DNA of 27,556 nt from Jimgerdemannia flammicorona (GCA_003990745.1 RBNI01000716.1:1-27556); one strand, 5' to 3'. Numbered from the stretch's first letter, positions 9,648 through 18,908 are shown. The notes: generated from the letters alone by a model not told the origin. Made by a program: numbers and translations.

Positions 9648-10413
9648 ATGGGTATGACTGTGCATATCGCCCTCACCGTCGTGTTCTTGTGCACATTGTG
9701 CCTCGGCCTCAAGGTCCATGAGGAATTGCAAGTGCCGCAAGGATTCCACTTCCGCGCCAAAAACAATGGATCTTTTGGTAAGCCATTGGAGGAAATCTGA
9801 TACACTCTAATATTCTGCTCTTTGCCCACGTCCGACGAAACACGTCCATACTGAAGCCAACATGGCCCAACATTCAGGTTACATCCAATCCCTGAGCACG
9901 TCCTTTGCCACCTTCCAACCCGACCTTCCCATGCACCAACCCAACCTTCCCATGCGCCAACCCAACAACTCCGAGACAGTGTCCAAGTCGATCGCTGTCC
10001 TCGCCGAATTTCTCTACCAGAACACCACCTCTCCTATCATGCTGCGCGCTCGGCTCTCGCGGTTCAATGCCGACATCGCCCGCCGCTCATTCAAGCAAGG
10101 CTACCCGGTCGCGATACAGTTTTTGACGTACGCGCACGATCCGTGCGAGGGATCGTACTTCGTGCACTTGGTCTCCGCGGGCACCTACCCTAAGCCCGCC
10201 GTCATCTACGGCAGGGTTGCCGAGGTCGCTGTCGACAGGGACCCAGGGAGCGACATCAAGGTTCCGGAGAATTTCGAGTTTAAGGTCAGCATTTTGCCGT
10301 TGAAGGGAATGTTGCAGAAGATCGGGTATGCTGAGAGTGCCAGGGATGCGTTTTTCTGTTTGCATTGGGGACCCGGAGACGACTTGCAGCTTATGATGCA
10401 GGGGCCAAATTGA
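9648..10413 (+). CDS. Unknown 221-aa protein with N-terminal signal peptide or anchor, two exons
   Basis: I do not recognise the family. Exons 9648-9777 and 9878-10413 are joined by a 100-nt GT-AG intron (gtaagc...ttcag); phase 1 is preserved and there are no stops. Exon 1 starts in a good context (cccaccATGggt) and encodes a hydrophobic N-terminus (TVHIALTVVFLCTLCLGL), consistent with a secretory signal or type II anchor. Residues about 57-70 contain a short repeat, LPMHQPN/LPMRQPN. The rest is a compact globular-looking domain with three cysteines and the end HWGPGDDLQLMMQGPN. Without splicing, an ATG at 9862 gives a 183-aa cytosolic version, also in a good context, so alternative promoters are possible. 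AATAAA at 10487-10492 is a plausible poly(A) signal. It is the last gene before the AT-rich compartment. The existence of a coding gene is fairly sure; the first exon is a prediction. Confidence 0.65.
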
Positions 10414-10486
10414 CAAAAAAAAAAAAAATCCGTCACGAAAATCCTTGCAATTACTGAAAATTGTATGAATTCTGCCATTGAAGATA

Positions 10487-10492
10487 AATAAA
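10487..10492 (+). terminator. Candidate poly(A) signal AATAAA
   Basis: It lies 74 bases after the TGA stop of the 221-aa gene and about 60 bases before the base composition drops into the AT-rich compartment. An A14 tract follows the stop immediately. Confidence 0.45.
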
Positions 10493-10549
10493 TACGTGTC
10501 ATCAAGAAGGTCGCGAGGTTTTGGGAAACGCATAGAAACACGTTAGTAG

Positions 10550-11500
10550 AGTAAAATAGTATGTTCTATAACTTGAATTTTATTTACTACATTTGTTTTT
10601 TGTAATTTTACATCAATTACGCAAGTTTTACTAGTTATGTTAATTCCATTTGTGGTTATTATTTTTGTCAAATATCAGAAATATAGATCAAAGATTATTT
10701 ATTACTAAATATAAGTAAATTTTATTTACATTATATAACTTTTGCTAAATATTAGAGAAATAAGTTAAAATTAAATTTTTATAATGTATTATTCAAATTA
10801 ATAGTATAATATTTATGATTTTTAGATATCTTTTCAGAGAGTATTTATTAGAAGCTTTATTATAGATTTTATATTATTATAATTTTTGAATACTGTTTAT
10901 TTTAATTAATTAAATAAAATTTTGAGTTTAATAATTATATTAATTAAAATTTATAAATATAAAAAAATAATATATAAATTTATTAAAATTAAAATTATAA
11001 TATTATTTCATTTAATATAGAGTATAATTTATATTTTTATTTATTAAAATATAGTATTATTTTATAAATTTATATATTTTAAATATAAAATATATTTAAA
11101 TAAATATTTTATATTATATATTAATATAATAAAAATAAATTTTTAATTTAAATTAATTAAGTTTCTTTATATATTTATAATAGAATTTACTAATATTATT
11201 AATTTAATATATAATATTTAAAAATAATATAGATATTTTATTTATAAGTATTATATTTCTTTATAAAGTATTATTAATAATAATAGAATTAATATAATGA
11301 ATTTAATATCTATTCTCTGTTTTATATTATTAAGTTCTAGATAAATTATATAAGATCTAAATAAAATAATATATAAAGTAAATAGATATATTCTTTATAT
11401 TAAAATTTTCATTATTATATATCTTAATTATATATAGTTTATATATAACTATGTATATCATCTTTGAGCTATATTACTTAATATATAAAAATATGAGTAA
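10550..11500. other. Extremely AT-rich decayed DNA
   Basis: Almost pure A/T sequence, with nearly no C and no CpG after about 10,620. No reading frame or repeat can be followed. It is probably the most heavily mutated upstream part of the adjoining copia element (LTR and gag), but no LTR could be identified. Confidence 0.5.
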
Positions 11501-13482
11501 TTAATAAATAATACTACTGCTCTTTCTTTCTATTTCATATTTCTAACAAAGTTATAATAAAGATTATAAGCCCTATTTAGTGGCTAAAAAGAAATACCTC
11601 TTTAAGACTATATATTACTCTATATTAAGACATTATAAGAGATGAATTAAAAAGTCAGCATAAGCATACCAGCTATAGTAGATGCAGATATATACTTTTA
11701 GAATAGATATAATAATAGTTACAATCTCTGCTACTAATATAAATATAACCAAAAGGTCAATTTCTATCTTTAATAATAAAGACTATACTATTTAGATATT
11801 TTATATAAGCAATCTTCTAAAAAAATATAACTTAGCAGAGTATATAAAACTATAGGCACAGATTCAAAATTATAATACTATAAATGATTGCTGAGTATTA
11901 TATAAGATTATATTCATATTGTTAAATTTGTAATGAAGTATATAATATATATAATGATTACTTATAAAGTATGAGAGACTTTATACAATTATTATATATA
12001 AGTATCTATATTGAATTAATTTTATCTGAAATCTCAGCTATTTAATCTATAAATAAAGTCTAAGAAAAGTATCTAAAAATATACTAATTATATTAATAAT
12101 CTGATAAATTAAATAAATTCTCTAAATATATTAGCAAAGTATATAGATAATAAAGATAAGATTCTGATCTTTATAAAAAATCTCTCTGAGATATATAATG
12201 TTATAATAATAGCTATATACAAAAGCAGTAAGCTTACAGACTATATATATATCTATATAATAATAAGTTTTATAAATAAGGAGATGTATTAAGAAAACAG
12301 TAGCAATAATGATAAAAAAGTATTCAATGAATTATGCAGACAAGGTAAGAAGTACTAATAAGGTCAAAAATATGAATTCAAGTTTAATAGAAACTATTAT
12401 TATTATAGTAAGTATGTATGAGTATATGTAAAATAACTATTATTATAAAGATAAGAAGAATTATAAAAATAAGTATAGAGACTAGTATTGGTAATGTAAA
12501 AGTAGTAAAAAGAATCAAAAGAATAGCAAAGAGCAATATAATACAAATACTATAAAAACTAATAATAACTAAGATAGAGATATATTTTATATATAAACAA
12601 TATATACTGAGTATCTAGAGAAGATATCTACATTTATAACTAAGCTATATATTTTTGAACTAGTAAAAAACATTGATATCAATAGTGAAGTATATACCAA
12701 TATAACTAATAATAATAATATATAACTTATAGATTCTGATACTATATAATATATACCAGTCTATTAGAAATAGTTTTCTATATATAAGTCCTTCAATTAT
12801 TCAATATTAATTAAGTTAAATAATAATAATATCATATATACTCAAGAAAGAAGAAATATTAATATATATCTCTATAGAAATATTATAAAGTATATTAGTA
12901 CTTTTCAGAATATACTATATACTCTAAAGATAGATAAGAATTTTTTCTTAATTAGCAAAATAATAGCTCATAGTGATAAAGAAATATATATATATCTAAT
13001 AGTAGTAACTATATACATAGTTTGAAGAATGATAAGAAGATTATAATAGTATTGAAATAATATGATTAATGATATATTAAATAGTACAAAAGCCTCTATA
13101 TATGTGATAACTATATCTAATATATCTAATATATAATATTAACATTTAGAATATAGATAAATTAAGTCTGAAAAGAATAATTAGATATAGTTTAATGAGT
13201 GAATTATCAGTAATATATTCTGAGAGTTTTTATAAGAACTATATTAAAAATAAAGTAACCTGATATTTATTTAAAGAATAGATGAAATATATATCTAGTA
13301 TACTACTTCTTATAGTAGAAAGAGATATTGTATTATATTCATTGATAATTATATATATAAAGTATATATACTTCTTAATAGCAAAAAGTAAGATCTTAGA
13401 GAAATTCAAAGAGTTCAAAGTAATTATAGAGAATAAAATAGAATGTAGAATATATGCTATATACTCAGATAATAGATATTTC
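11500..13482 (+). pseudogene. Decayed Ty1/copia gag-integrase fragment
   Basis: The integrase core is recognisable at about 13,320-13,482: a frame with FLIAKSKILEKFKEFK, then IYSDNRYF, which matches copia integrase up to the second catalytic Asp (SDNGGEF in intact elements). Just upstream, FIDNY in a shifted frame matches the FIDDYSRY segment before it. Around 12,390-12,430 a Tyr-rich YYYYSKY stretch sits where a gag zinc knuckle is expected; TGY to TAY mutation would convert Cys to Tyr, but this is only suggestive. Frequent stops and frameshifts mean no function. Changes are mainly C to T and G to A. The fragment ends at the U6 insertion. Confidence 0.65.
13467..13482 (+). repeat. Left 16-bp direct repeat flanking the U6 copy (target-site duplication)
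   Basis: AGATAATAGATATTTC is identical to 13599-13614. The two copies immediately flank the U6-like insert, as expected for target-primed retroposition. Confidence 0.85.
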
Positions 13483-13513
13483 GTCAAGTCCTTCAGGACC
13501 ACTGACACTTGAA

Positions 13514-13544
<31 letters not shown>

Positions 13545-13598
13545 GGCCCCTGTACAAGGATGACACTATCTTCCTGAGTGGATAGCCCTATATGGGCA
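13483..13598 (+). ncRNA. U6: U6 spliceosomal snRNA copy, apparently retroposed
   Basis: U6 pairs with U4, the 5' splice site and U2 in the spliceosome. The invariant core is present: ACAGAGA box at 13528-13534, AGC triad at 13540-13542, then the internal stem-loop region ending in GGATGACAC. A 5' hairpin (GTCC-TTCA-GGAC inside GTCA/TGAC) starts at the first inserted base, so the copy seems full length at the 5' end. The core matches other U6 RNAs closely apart from the variable ends. The 3' part (13567-13598) is lineage-specific and lacks the expected terminal T run; it ends in GCCCTATATGGGC. The copy sits between 16-bp direct repeats inside a dead copia element, so it is more likely a retrocopy than the founding gene. 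Its intact core and retained CpG suggest it is younger than the surrounding DNA. Transcription is unproven. Confidence 0.85.
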
Positions 13599-13614
13599 AG
13601 ATAATAGATATTTC
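13599..13614 (+). repeat. Right 16-bp direct repeat flanking the U6 copy
   Basis: Identical to 13467-13482. Beyond it the sequence reads as copia reverse transcriptase on the minus strand. Confidence 0.85.
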
Positions 13615-14640
13615 TAAAAGAAAGAATGTATCACTTATATCTATTATCTTAAATTTCTTATATAGGGCTTTTTTGACTCTGTTAAGTCTATTTTTCATTA
13701 CAATGATGATTATATTATCTACCTATATATTTATGATGAAATTCCATTAGTATAATATTGAATATATATATAGTTATCTACTTCATAATATATATGTAAG
13801 GCTATTATTAAGGAGATATTTTTCAATTTTTCTATTTTACAAATGAGCTATTTACTTAATGCTATATAATTCTTTATATAGTTTATATATAAGATTGTTC
13901 TGCTCATATCCTTGTAGCTATTAAATATATAGCTTTATGTATATCTATATTATTATTAAGAAAAGCTATCTTTATATTTATTAGATAGATTTTTAGATTG
14001 TATATAGTACTGATTACAAGAAGTATTCTTAGTAAAGTAAGCTTAAATATAGGTAAAAATGTCTCATCATAATCTATACTATAATCTTATAAATAACTCT
14101 TAGCAATAAAATATACTTTATACTATTCTATACTTCTATTACTCTTATATTTGATTTTATAGACCCAATATAATCCTATGGCTTTTTTGATTGATCAGAA
14201 GAGATATTAGATCTCATATACTATTTTTAATGAGTAAATTATACTCTTTATCTATTACTTGCTTTCATCTCTTATTATTAGAAGAAGTTATCACTTTGTT
14301 ATATATACTTAACTTACTGAAAGTTATAATAAATATATATTTATATATCTCAATATAGCTCATATAGTTCTTATATTACTATTTGGAGTTTGCTGATATA
14401 TTCCAATAATTTTCTAAATTAAAATAAGTCTTATTTCTGAGCTTATACTTTGGTCCTTAATGGACCCTTTATTATCAGAAGTCTTACTATTCTTAACCTC
14501 TATTATTCTTAACTTAGACAACTCTAACTTAGATATATAGTAGTTGAAAATAATATTGCTTCATTAGAGATATTAGTGTTAGTTACTAAATTTATATTAA
14601 CTAGAATATAGAAGTTATGATAAATATATCTATATAAATC
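13615..14640 (-). pseudogene. Decayed Ty1/copia reverse transcriptase fragment, inverted
   Basis: Read on the minus strand, conserved copia segments follow in order: KEYNLLIKN (about 14,250), AIG-WVYKIKY, IDYDETF-P-FKLT-LRILL (about 14,050), NIKIAFLNN, ELYSIK (for SLYGLKQ), VDNIIII (degraded YVDD active site, about 13,720) and VKKALYKKFKIIDISDTFFL (about 13,680-13,620). Upstream of the RT, SDNKGSIKDQ-type residues fit the integrase-RT linker. Many stops and frameshifts exclude function. Its orientation is opposite to the integrase fragment at 11.5-13.48 kb, so the two are not one collinear element. Confidence 0.75.
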
Positions 14641-14698
14641 TCTTTATTATTTTCTTTTTTATTAAACTATGTATGTATCTCATAAGATTACTATATAT

Positions 14699-14712
14699 AT
14701 AATATTTATATA
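14699..14712 (+). repeat. Target-site duplication, left copy, of the truncated LINE
   Basis: ATAATATTTATATA matches 15215-15228 exactly. Because the sequence is A/T only, part of the match could be chance, but its placement at both ends of a LINE 3' segment supports a duplication. Confidence 0.6.
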
Positions 14713-15183
14713 TTTAGGAGAGTATAAGGTGCTTAGTGACTTCTGGATAGTAGTTGGGAAGAGGTTGGGTATTGTGCAGAGGGAGAATAGTGTGAAGGGT
14801 CAGTGGGAGAGAGAGTGGCTTACTTTAGAGTGAGTGCTAGCTGTATGGGTAGGATTGGTAGGTTACTGGTTATATATATTTGAGGATGAGAGATATCTGA
14901 GCTTAGGGGTACAACTATTGTGATGGGAAGGACTGATGGAGGATACTCTAATGGGTTGGTGGCTTGGGTAGGGACTATAGAGTGGTCAGCAGTATTGTTT
15001 GATAAAGAAGATATGTAGACAGAGTGGGGGGAGGGTTGGAGTCATAGAAGACAGGGTGATCTTCAAGTATAAAGGAGTAGGAGAGAGGGGGGGGTTCCTC
15101 TATAGAGATTGGATAGTGGGAGGAGATTATATAAATTTATATATAGACTGATAATAAATGACAAAGTTTAAGTAACTATAAAA

Positions 15184-15214
<31 letters not shown>
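14713..15214 (+). mobile_element. 5'-truncated LINE 3' end with (AT)n tail
   Basis: This segment matches the last 500 bases of the large LINE (about 27,000-27,510) in order: GAGTATAAGRTRCTTAG, TCTTCAAGTATRA, the GA-rich stretch, TAGACTGATAATAAA-type sequence and ACTATAAAAA before an AT tail. It is flanked by a 14-bp direct repeat. 5' truncation plus target-site duplication is the usual result of target-primed reverse transcription. It holds only the end of ORF2 and the 3' UTR. Confidence 0.75.

Positions 15215-15216
<2 letters not shown>
15186..15216. repeat. (AT)n tract, LINE tail
   Basis: About 14 uninterrupted AT units follow ACTATAAAAAACAA. The homologous place in the large LINE (about 27,503-27,514) has a shorter AT tract, so an A/AT-rich tail seems to be part of this LINE family. 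Confidence 0.8.
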
Positions 15217-15222
<6 letters not shown>

Positions 15223-15228
15223 TATATA
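15215..15228 (+). repeat. Target-site duplication, right copy, of the truncated LINE
   Basis: Same 14 bases as 14699-14712, directly after the AT tail. Confidence 0.6.
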
Positions 15229-15234
15229 GATCTC

Positions 15235-15672
15235 AAAGTCAATATTAGCACTTTTTAATAAATTGAATTAATTTGAATAAGGTTATTTAAATTGAATTAA
15301 ATTGGAAATTTTTAAATTCAAATTGAATTTGAATTCCTGATTTGATTTAATTAAATCAAATTGAGGTCTAATTTGATTTAAAATATTTATCTCAAATTCA
15401 AAATATAATAACTTAATAGAAATATATCTAAATTTAATATTTTTTATTATATTAGATTCTCTATTATAAGATATATTAAATAAGTAAAATTTATTAAATT
15501 TGAATATAATTTGATTGAGTTATTGAATTTTGAAAAATTAGATTTAAATTGGACTTTCAATTGAATTAGATCTCAATTTGAATTAAATCAAATCAAATTA
15601 ACTCTTAATTTAATTTTAATATTTCAAATTAAATTGAATTGAATTAGAGGTAAATTTAATTTAATTTAATTT
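15235..15672. repeat. AT-rich low-complexity block of GAATT/AATTC words
   Basis: This block is built from recurring GAATT, AATTC, TTGAATT and AATCAAATT words with several local palindromes. It has no gene and no CpG. Its start (TTAGCACTTTTTAATAAATT) aligns to the left end of the neighbouring hAT element largely by C-to-T and G-to-A changes, so it may be a heavily mutated older copy. That reading is inferred. Confidence 0.45.
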
Positions 15673-15680
15673 ATTCTAAG
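15673..15680 (+). repeat. 8-bp target-site duplication, left, of the hAT element
   Basis: ATTCTAAG is repeated exactly at 16379-16386. It fits the hAT target pattern nTnnnnAn. Confidence 0.9.
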
Positions 15681-16378
15681 TAGTGCTCCTAACGAATCAA
15701 TTTAATCCGGATTGGATTCGGATTGATTCAGATTGAATCCCATCCAGATCAACTCAGATGGGATTCGAATCAACCATTGTTTTGATTTCCAAATTGGACA
15801 ATTAAATGTTTACATCAATAACTTGATGAATTATCATCCAAATTTGATAATCTTAGTGTCATTTGAAAGCCCTTAATAAGGCCTATCTAATGATACCAGG
15901 AACATTGAAATCTGATCATGCATTGCTGAGTTATGAAGGAAGCCGTCTGAATCGCTGATTTTGGAAATTCTTCGATTTGCCGATTTTGGAAATTTCATCA
16001 AATAGACGTTTTCCTTAATATCTTGGCAATGCATAATCCGATATTAATGTTCTTGATATAATTAGAAAGGCCTTATTAAGGACTTTCAAATGACACCAAG
16101 ACCATCAAATTTGGATGATTATTCATCAAGTTATTGATGTAAACATTTAATTGTCCAATTTGGAAATCAAAACAATGGTTGATTTGAATCCATCCGGATG
16201 GGATTCGAATCCAATCTGAGTTGATCCAGATGGGATTCGAATCCAATCCGAGTTGATCCGGATGGGATTCAAATCCAATCCGAGTTGATCCGGATGGGAT
16301 TCAAATCCAATCCGAGTTGATCCGGATGGGATTCGAATCCATCCGAATCCCATCCGGATTGACTTGTTCGGAGCACTA
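15681..16378. mobile_element. Non-autonomous hAT-type foldback transposon (MITE-like), 698 bp
   Basis: The ends are TAGTGCTCC and GGAGCACTA, fitting the hAT terminal consensus TAGNG. Both sides carry an 8-bp duplication that obeys the hAT pattern. Nearly the whole element is one inverted repeat: for example 15771-15831 is the exact reverse complement of about 16121-16181. The arms meet near 15,960-16,010, where GATTTTGGAAATT occurs twice. The right arm also contains a 32-bp tandem repeat. There is no transposase frame, so it must depend on an enzyme elsewhere. Unlike its surroundings it keeps many CpG sites (GGATTCGAATCC, ATCCGG), suggesting recent arrival. The RNA would form a very long hairpin, a possible small-RNA source (inference). 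Confidence 0.88.
16194..16341 (+). repeat. 32-bp tandem repeat, about 4.6 copies, in the right arm of the hAT element
   Basis: Units begin CCGGATGGGATTC and contain AATCCAATCCGAGTTGAT. Copies differ at single positions (GAATCC/AAATCC, CCAGAT/CCGGAT, AATCTGAG/AATCCGAG). The left arm has only about one related unit, so the array expanded in one arm after the inverted repeat formed. Confidence 0.85.
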
Positions 16379-16386
16379 ATTCTAAG
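16379..16386 (+). repeat. 8-bp target-site duplication, right, of the hAT element
   Basis: ATTCTAAG, identical to 15673-15680, directly follows GGAGCACTA. Confidence 0.9.
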
Positions 16387-16880
16387 TACTAATTAATATA
16401 TATTATCAGAATATCTAAGGAATATATGCTTGCTAGTTTTTGGCTCAAACTTATACTAATTGGTATTGCTCTTATCAAGGATATATATATTATATTTGAA
16501 TATATATAAATATAATATATTAGGCTTGGCTTCAGTTTATAATCTCTCAAGAGTTAGATTATTATCTCTGAAATACTTATTATTTTATCAGATTTCTTAT
16601 TCAATGCTTGAGATATATATATATTGTATATATATATCTCTGTATTAATAATCTCAGTCTAATAAGAATATGATATTCTGATTATATTGATCATTATATA
16701 TATTATCTCTACAGTTATATAGTTAAATTACTCAACTATACTATTTTGCTAGAGTATATAGAGCTGCTATTTGATAATATATATTATATTGCAATATCTT
16801 TCTCTAGTATAATTCACATTATATAAACTTCAGGCAACACTTTTTGATACAACTCAGAGAGAAGATACTAGTATAATATT
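16387..16880. other. AT-rich DNA without recognisable content
   Basis: Short AT microsatellite-like runs (about 16,480-16,520 and 16,610-16,645) and no followable frame longer than 62 codons. It is probably decayed transposon DNA upstream of the LINE. I see no promoter, RNA gene or repeat boundary. Confidence 0.45.
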
Positions 16881-18405
16881 ATTGAGTAAGAGTTCTGATA
16901 GTTAGGTAGATCTGAGACATTTGGCTGGCAATATATGGGGAGGAGTTATGGTCTAGGAATAGACTTTTTGGAGGTATGAAGGTGGGGGAGGGCTCTGGAG
17001 GACAACTAGTGTCTGGTGGAAATGGGAGAGAATCTAGGCCCCTAAGTTTCACTGACAAGGTGAAGGAGAGTAGATGACTGGTAGATACTTGAGCTAGTAG
17101 AGCTGAGGAGAAAGACAAGACTAGCTTAGGGAGAGCAGAAGGCTCTTTGCTGAGAGGAGTAAGTATAGGAGCTAGAGAATCTATGACTGAGGGCAGTAAA
17201 GTAACTGCTAATAGGAGTATGATAGAGGATTAAGAAAAAAAAAGAAATGTGATAGTTGATAGTAACACTATACAAGAGGACAAGTAAGAGCAAGAGGACC
17301 TGGCTGATGGTGTAATGGGCCTAGTGGTAGCCCTATTACTCAAAAAGTCTATTTTGGAGTTTGTAGTCACATTATACTTCCAGAGCTTAGCAATAATAGT
17401 GAGAATAGTTCTGGGGCTAATTTTAAAGTAGATGGCTGGAGTAGCCTCAGTGAAGTCCCTGAAAGGGCTTGATGGAGTAGAGGTGGGCTTTGAGGAGGCT
17501 GCTCTTTTAGAGGAGGTAATGAAGACAGGACTGACTGTAGGAGAGATTGTAGTTTTAATAGCTCACTGTTTGAGATGAGACTCTAGAGTAGTTTAATTAC
17601 TAGTGAAAAGAGTACTCATAGTGACAACAATCAAGACAAGGAGGAGGGTAGAAGAGATTATAGCAGAGTATAGTGAGGAGGTTGATATCAGCTTCCAGGT
17701 CTGGGAGAGGATCTTGTTCAGAATAGAAGATGTGGATATCAGACTCAGATTGGCTGGAAGAGAGGCTATGGAGAAGCTGAGAGACTGGCTCTCAGTACTG
17801 TTGTAGGGGGTATTTATCTGCAAGGTAATAAGAGTAAAAGGGAGTATGGAGGAGAAAGAGGATCTGATAGAGGTACTGGAGGAGCTCAGTAGAGTAGTGG
17901 AGTATCAGGCCAAGGTATGGCAGATATATATAGATTTGACTCACTTAGAAGTAGTGAATTGAAAATATATCAGGGTAGATAAGGAGCAGTAGGAGAGCAT
18001 AGAGACAGAAGTAGCAAAGAGAGTTGCTAGCTAGTTTGAAGGAGAAAGCAAAGAAGAAGGTGGTATCCAGCTCTGAGAGTACTATAGGAGGTGCTCAGGA
18101 GAGTGTCTGGGCATTTATTGAGGTAGAGAGAAGTATGAAAACTATGAATGAGAGCCAGGAGGTAAGGGACCAGGCTCTCTATGATGATGGCATGCTGGAG
18201 GTATGGGAGGAGAGCAAATATTTAGAAGAAAAGTCTAGAGTTACATAGTAAAGGGCTGAAGAGGATATAGAGATAATAGAGACTTGATATATTTAGTTTG
18301 GAAGACCTGAGATAGTGAGTGGAGGGAGGGTAGTTAAGGTTGGAGAGGATGAGCTGGTGGATGTTCCTGAGGAGAAGTGGGATGAGTCTGCAAGTATAGG
18401 GGTAG
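16880..18405 (+). pseudogene. 5' part of a LINE (ORF1-like region), interrupted downstream by an LTR element
   Basis: G/A-rich sequence with the same composition and style as the LINE that resumes at 23,262. Frames at about 17,603-17,806 and 18,024-18,248 encode charged, Glu/Lys-rich, coiled-coil-like segments (AEYSEEVDISFQVWERIL; LKEKAKKKVVSSSES), consistent with a LINE ORF1. In-frame TAG and TGA stops are common. The left end of the LINE is not seen precisely. Assignment rests on continuity with the right half across the chromovirus insertion. Confidence 0.5.
18401..18405 (+). repeat. 5-bp target-site duplication, left, of the Ty3/chromovirus
   Basis: GGTAG here and GATAG at 23262-23266 flank the element and differ by one G-to-A change, which fits the mutation pattern of the region. 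Confidence 0.6.
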
Positions 18406-18860
18406 TGTAATAATTTCACAGTCATATTTAGTCTTAGTACATTTTTGCATCTTTTAGTTAATCTTTTCTTGTCATTTCTTGAATATTCTACTATGTTCTG
18501 CCATCTTCTACTTGCTTAGAAACCTTCTCTTGGTGCCCAGACACCACTATAATATTCTTGTCTTTCTTTGGCACTAAGTATCTTGTCTTAGAACCTTTTG
18601 GAACATTGTAGAATAGTATTAGTCAGCTTTGCCAAGAACCTATTTCTTGACATTTCTCTTTCTTTTCAAGATCCTTCCAGATCTTTCTTTCAGATTATGT
18701 ATAAATATCCTTGTTTTTCTGCCTGAATAAAGCTCAGAATATTTTCTTCCAGAAATTCTTCAAGAATACTTGAACCTTTAAGTATCTCTTTGAGCTACTT
18801 TAGGCTAACTAAAACTTCCAGATTTAGCCACTTCCTCTTAAAGAAACTAGAACTGTTACA
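18406..18860 (+). repeat. 5' LTR of the Ty3/chromovirus
   Basis: The LTR starts TGTAATAATTTCA and ends ACTGTTACA, so it has TG...CA ends. It aligns over its length with 22798-23261; by eye about nine in ten bases agree, and most differences are transitions. TATAAATA near 18,700 and AATAAA near 18,727 are candidate promoter and poly(A) signals, repeated in the 3' LTR. Confidence 0.9.
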
Positions 18861-18908
18861 CTTGGTAGTAGCAGTGTTGTTACATCTTGTCTTATTAAGA
18901 AATCTCAC

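Noticed and set aside
9540..9829. Minus-strand open frames over the promoter and first exon of the 221-aa gene
   Set aside because: They are shadows of the TCGCCAA repeat (WRLWRLWR) and of the proposed first exon; no family signal.
13239..13544. 101-codon open frame on the minus strand across the U6 copy
   Set aside because: It is the antisense of copia integrase and the U6 sequence; hydrophobic composition comes from AT-rich codons only.
16194..16341. CRISPR array
   Set aside because: Units are directly adjacent without unique spacers, lie in a fungal transposon arm, and have no cas genes nearby.
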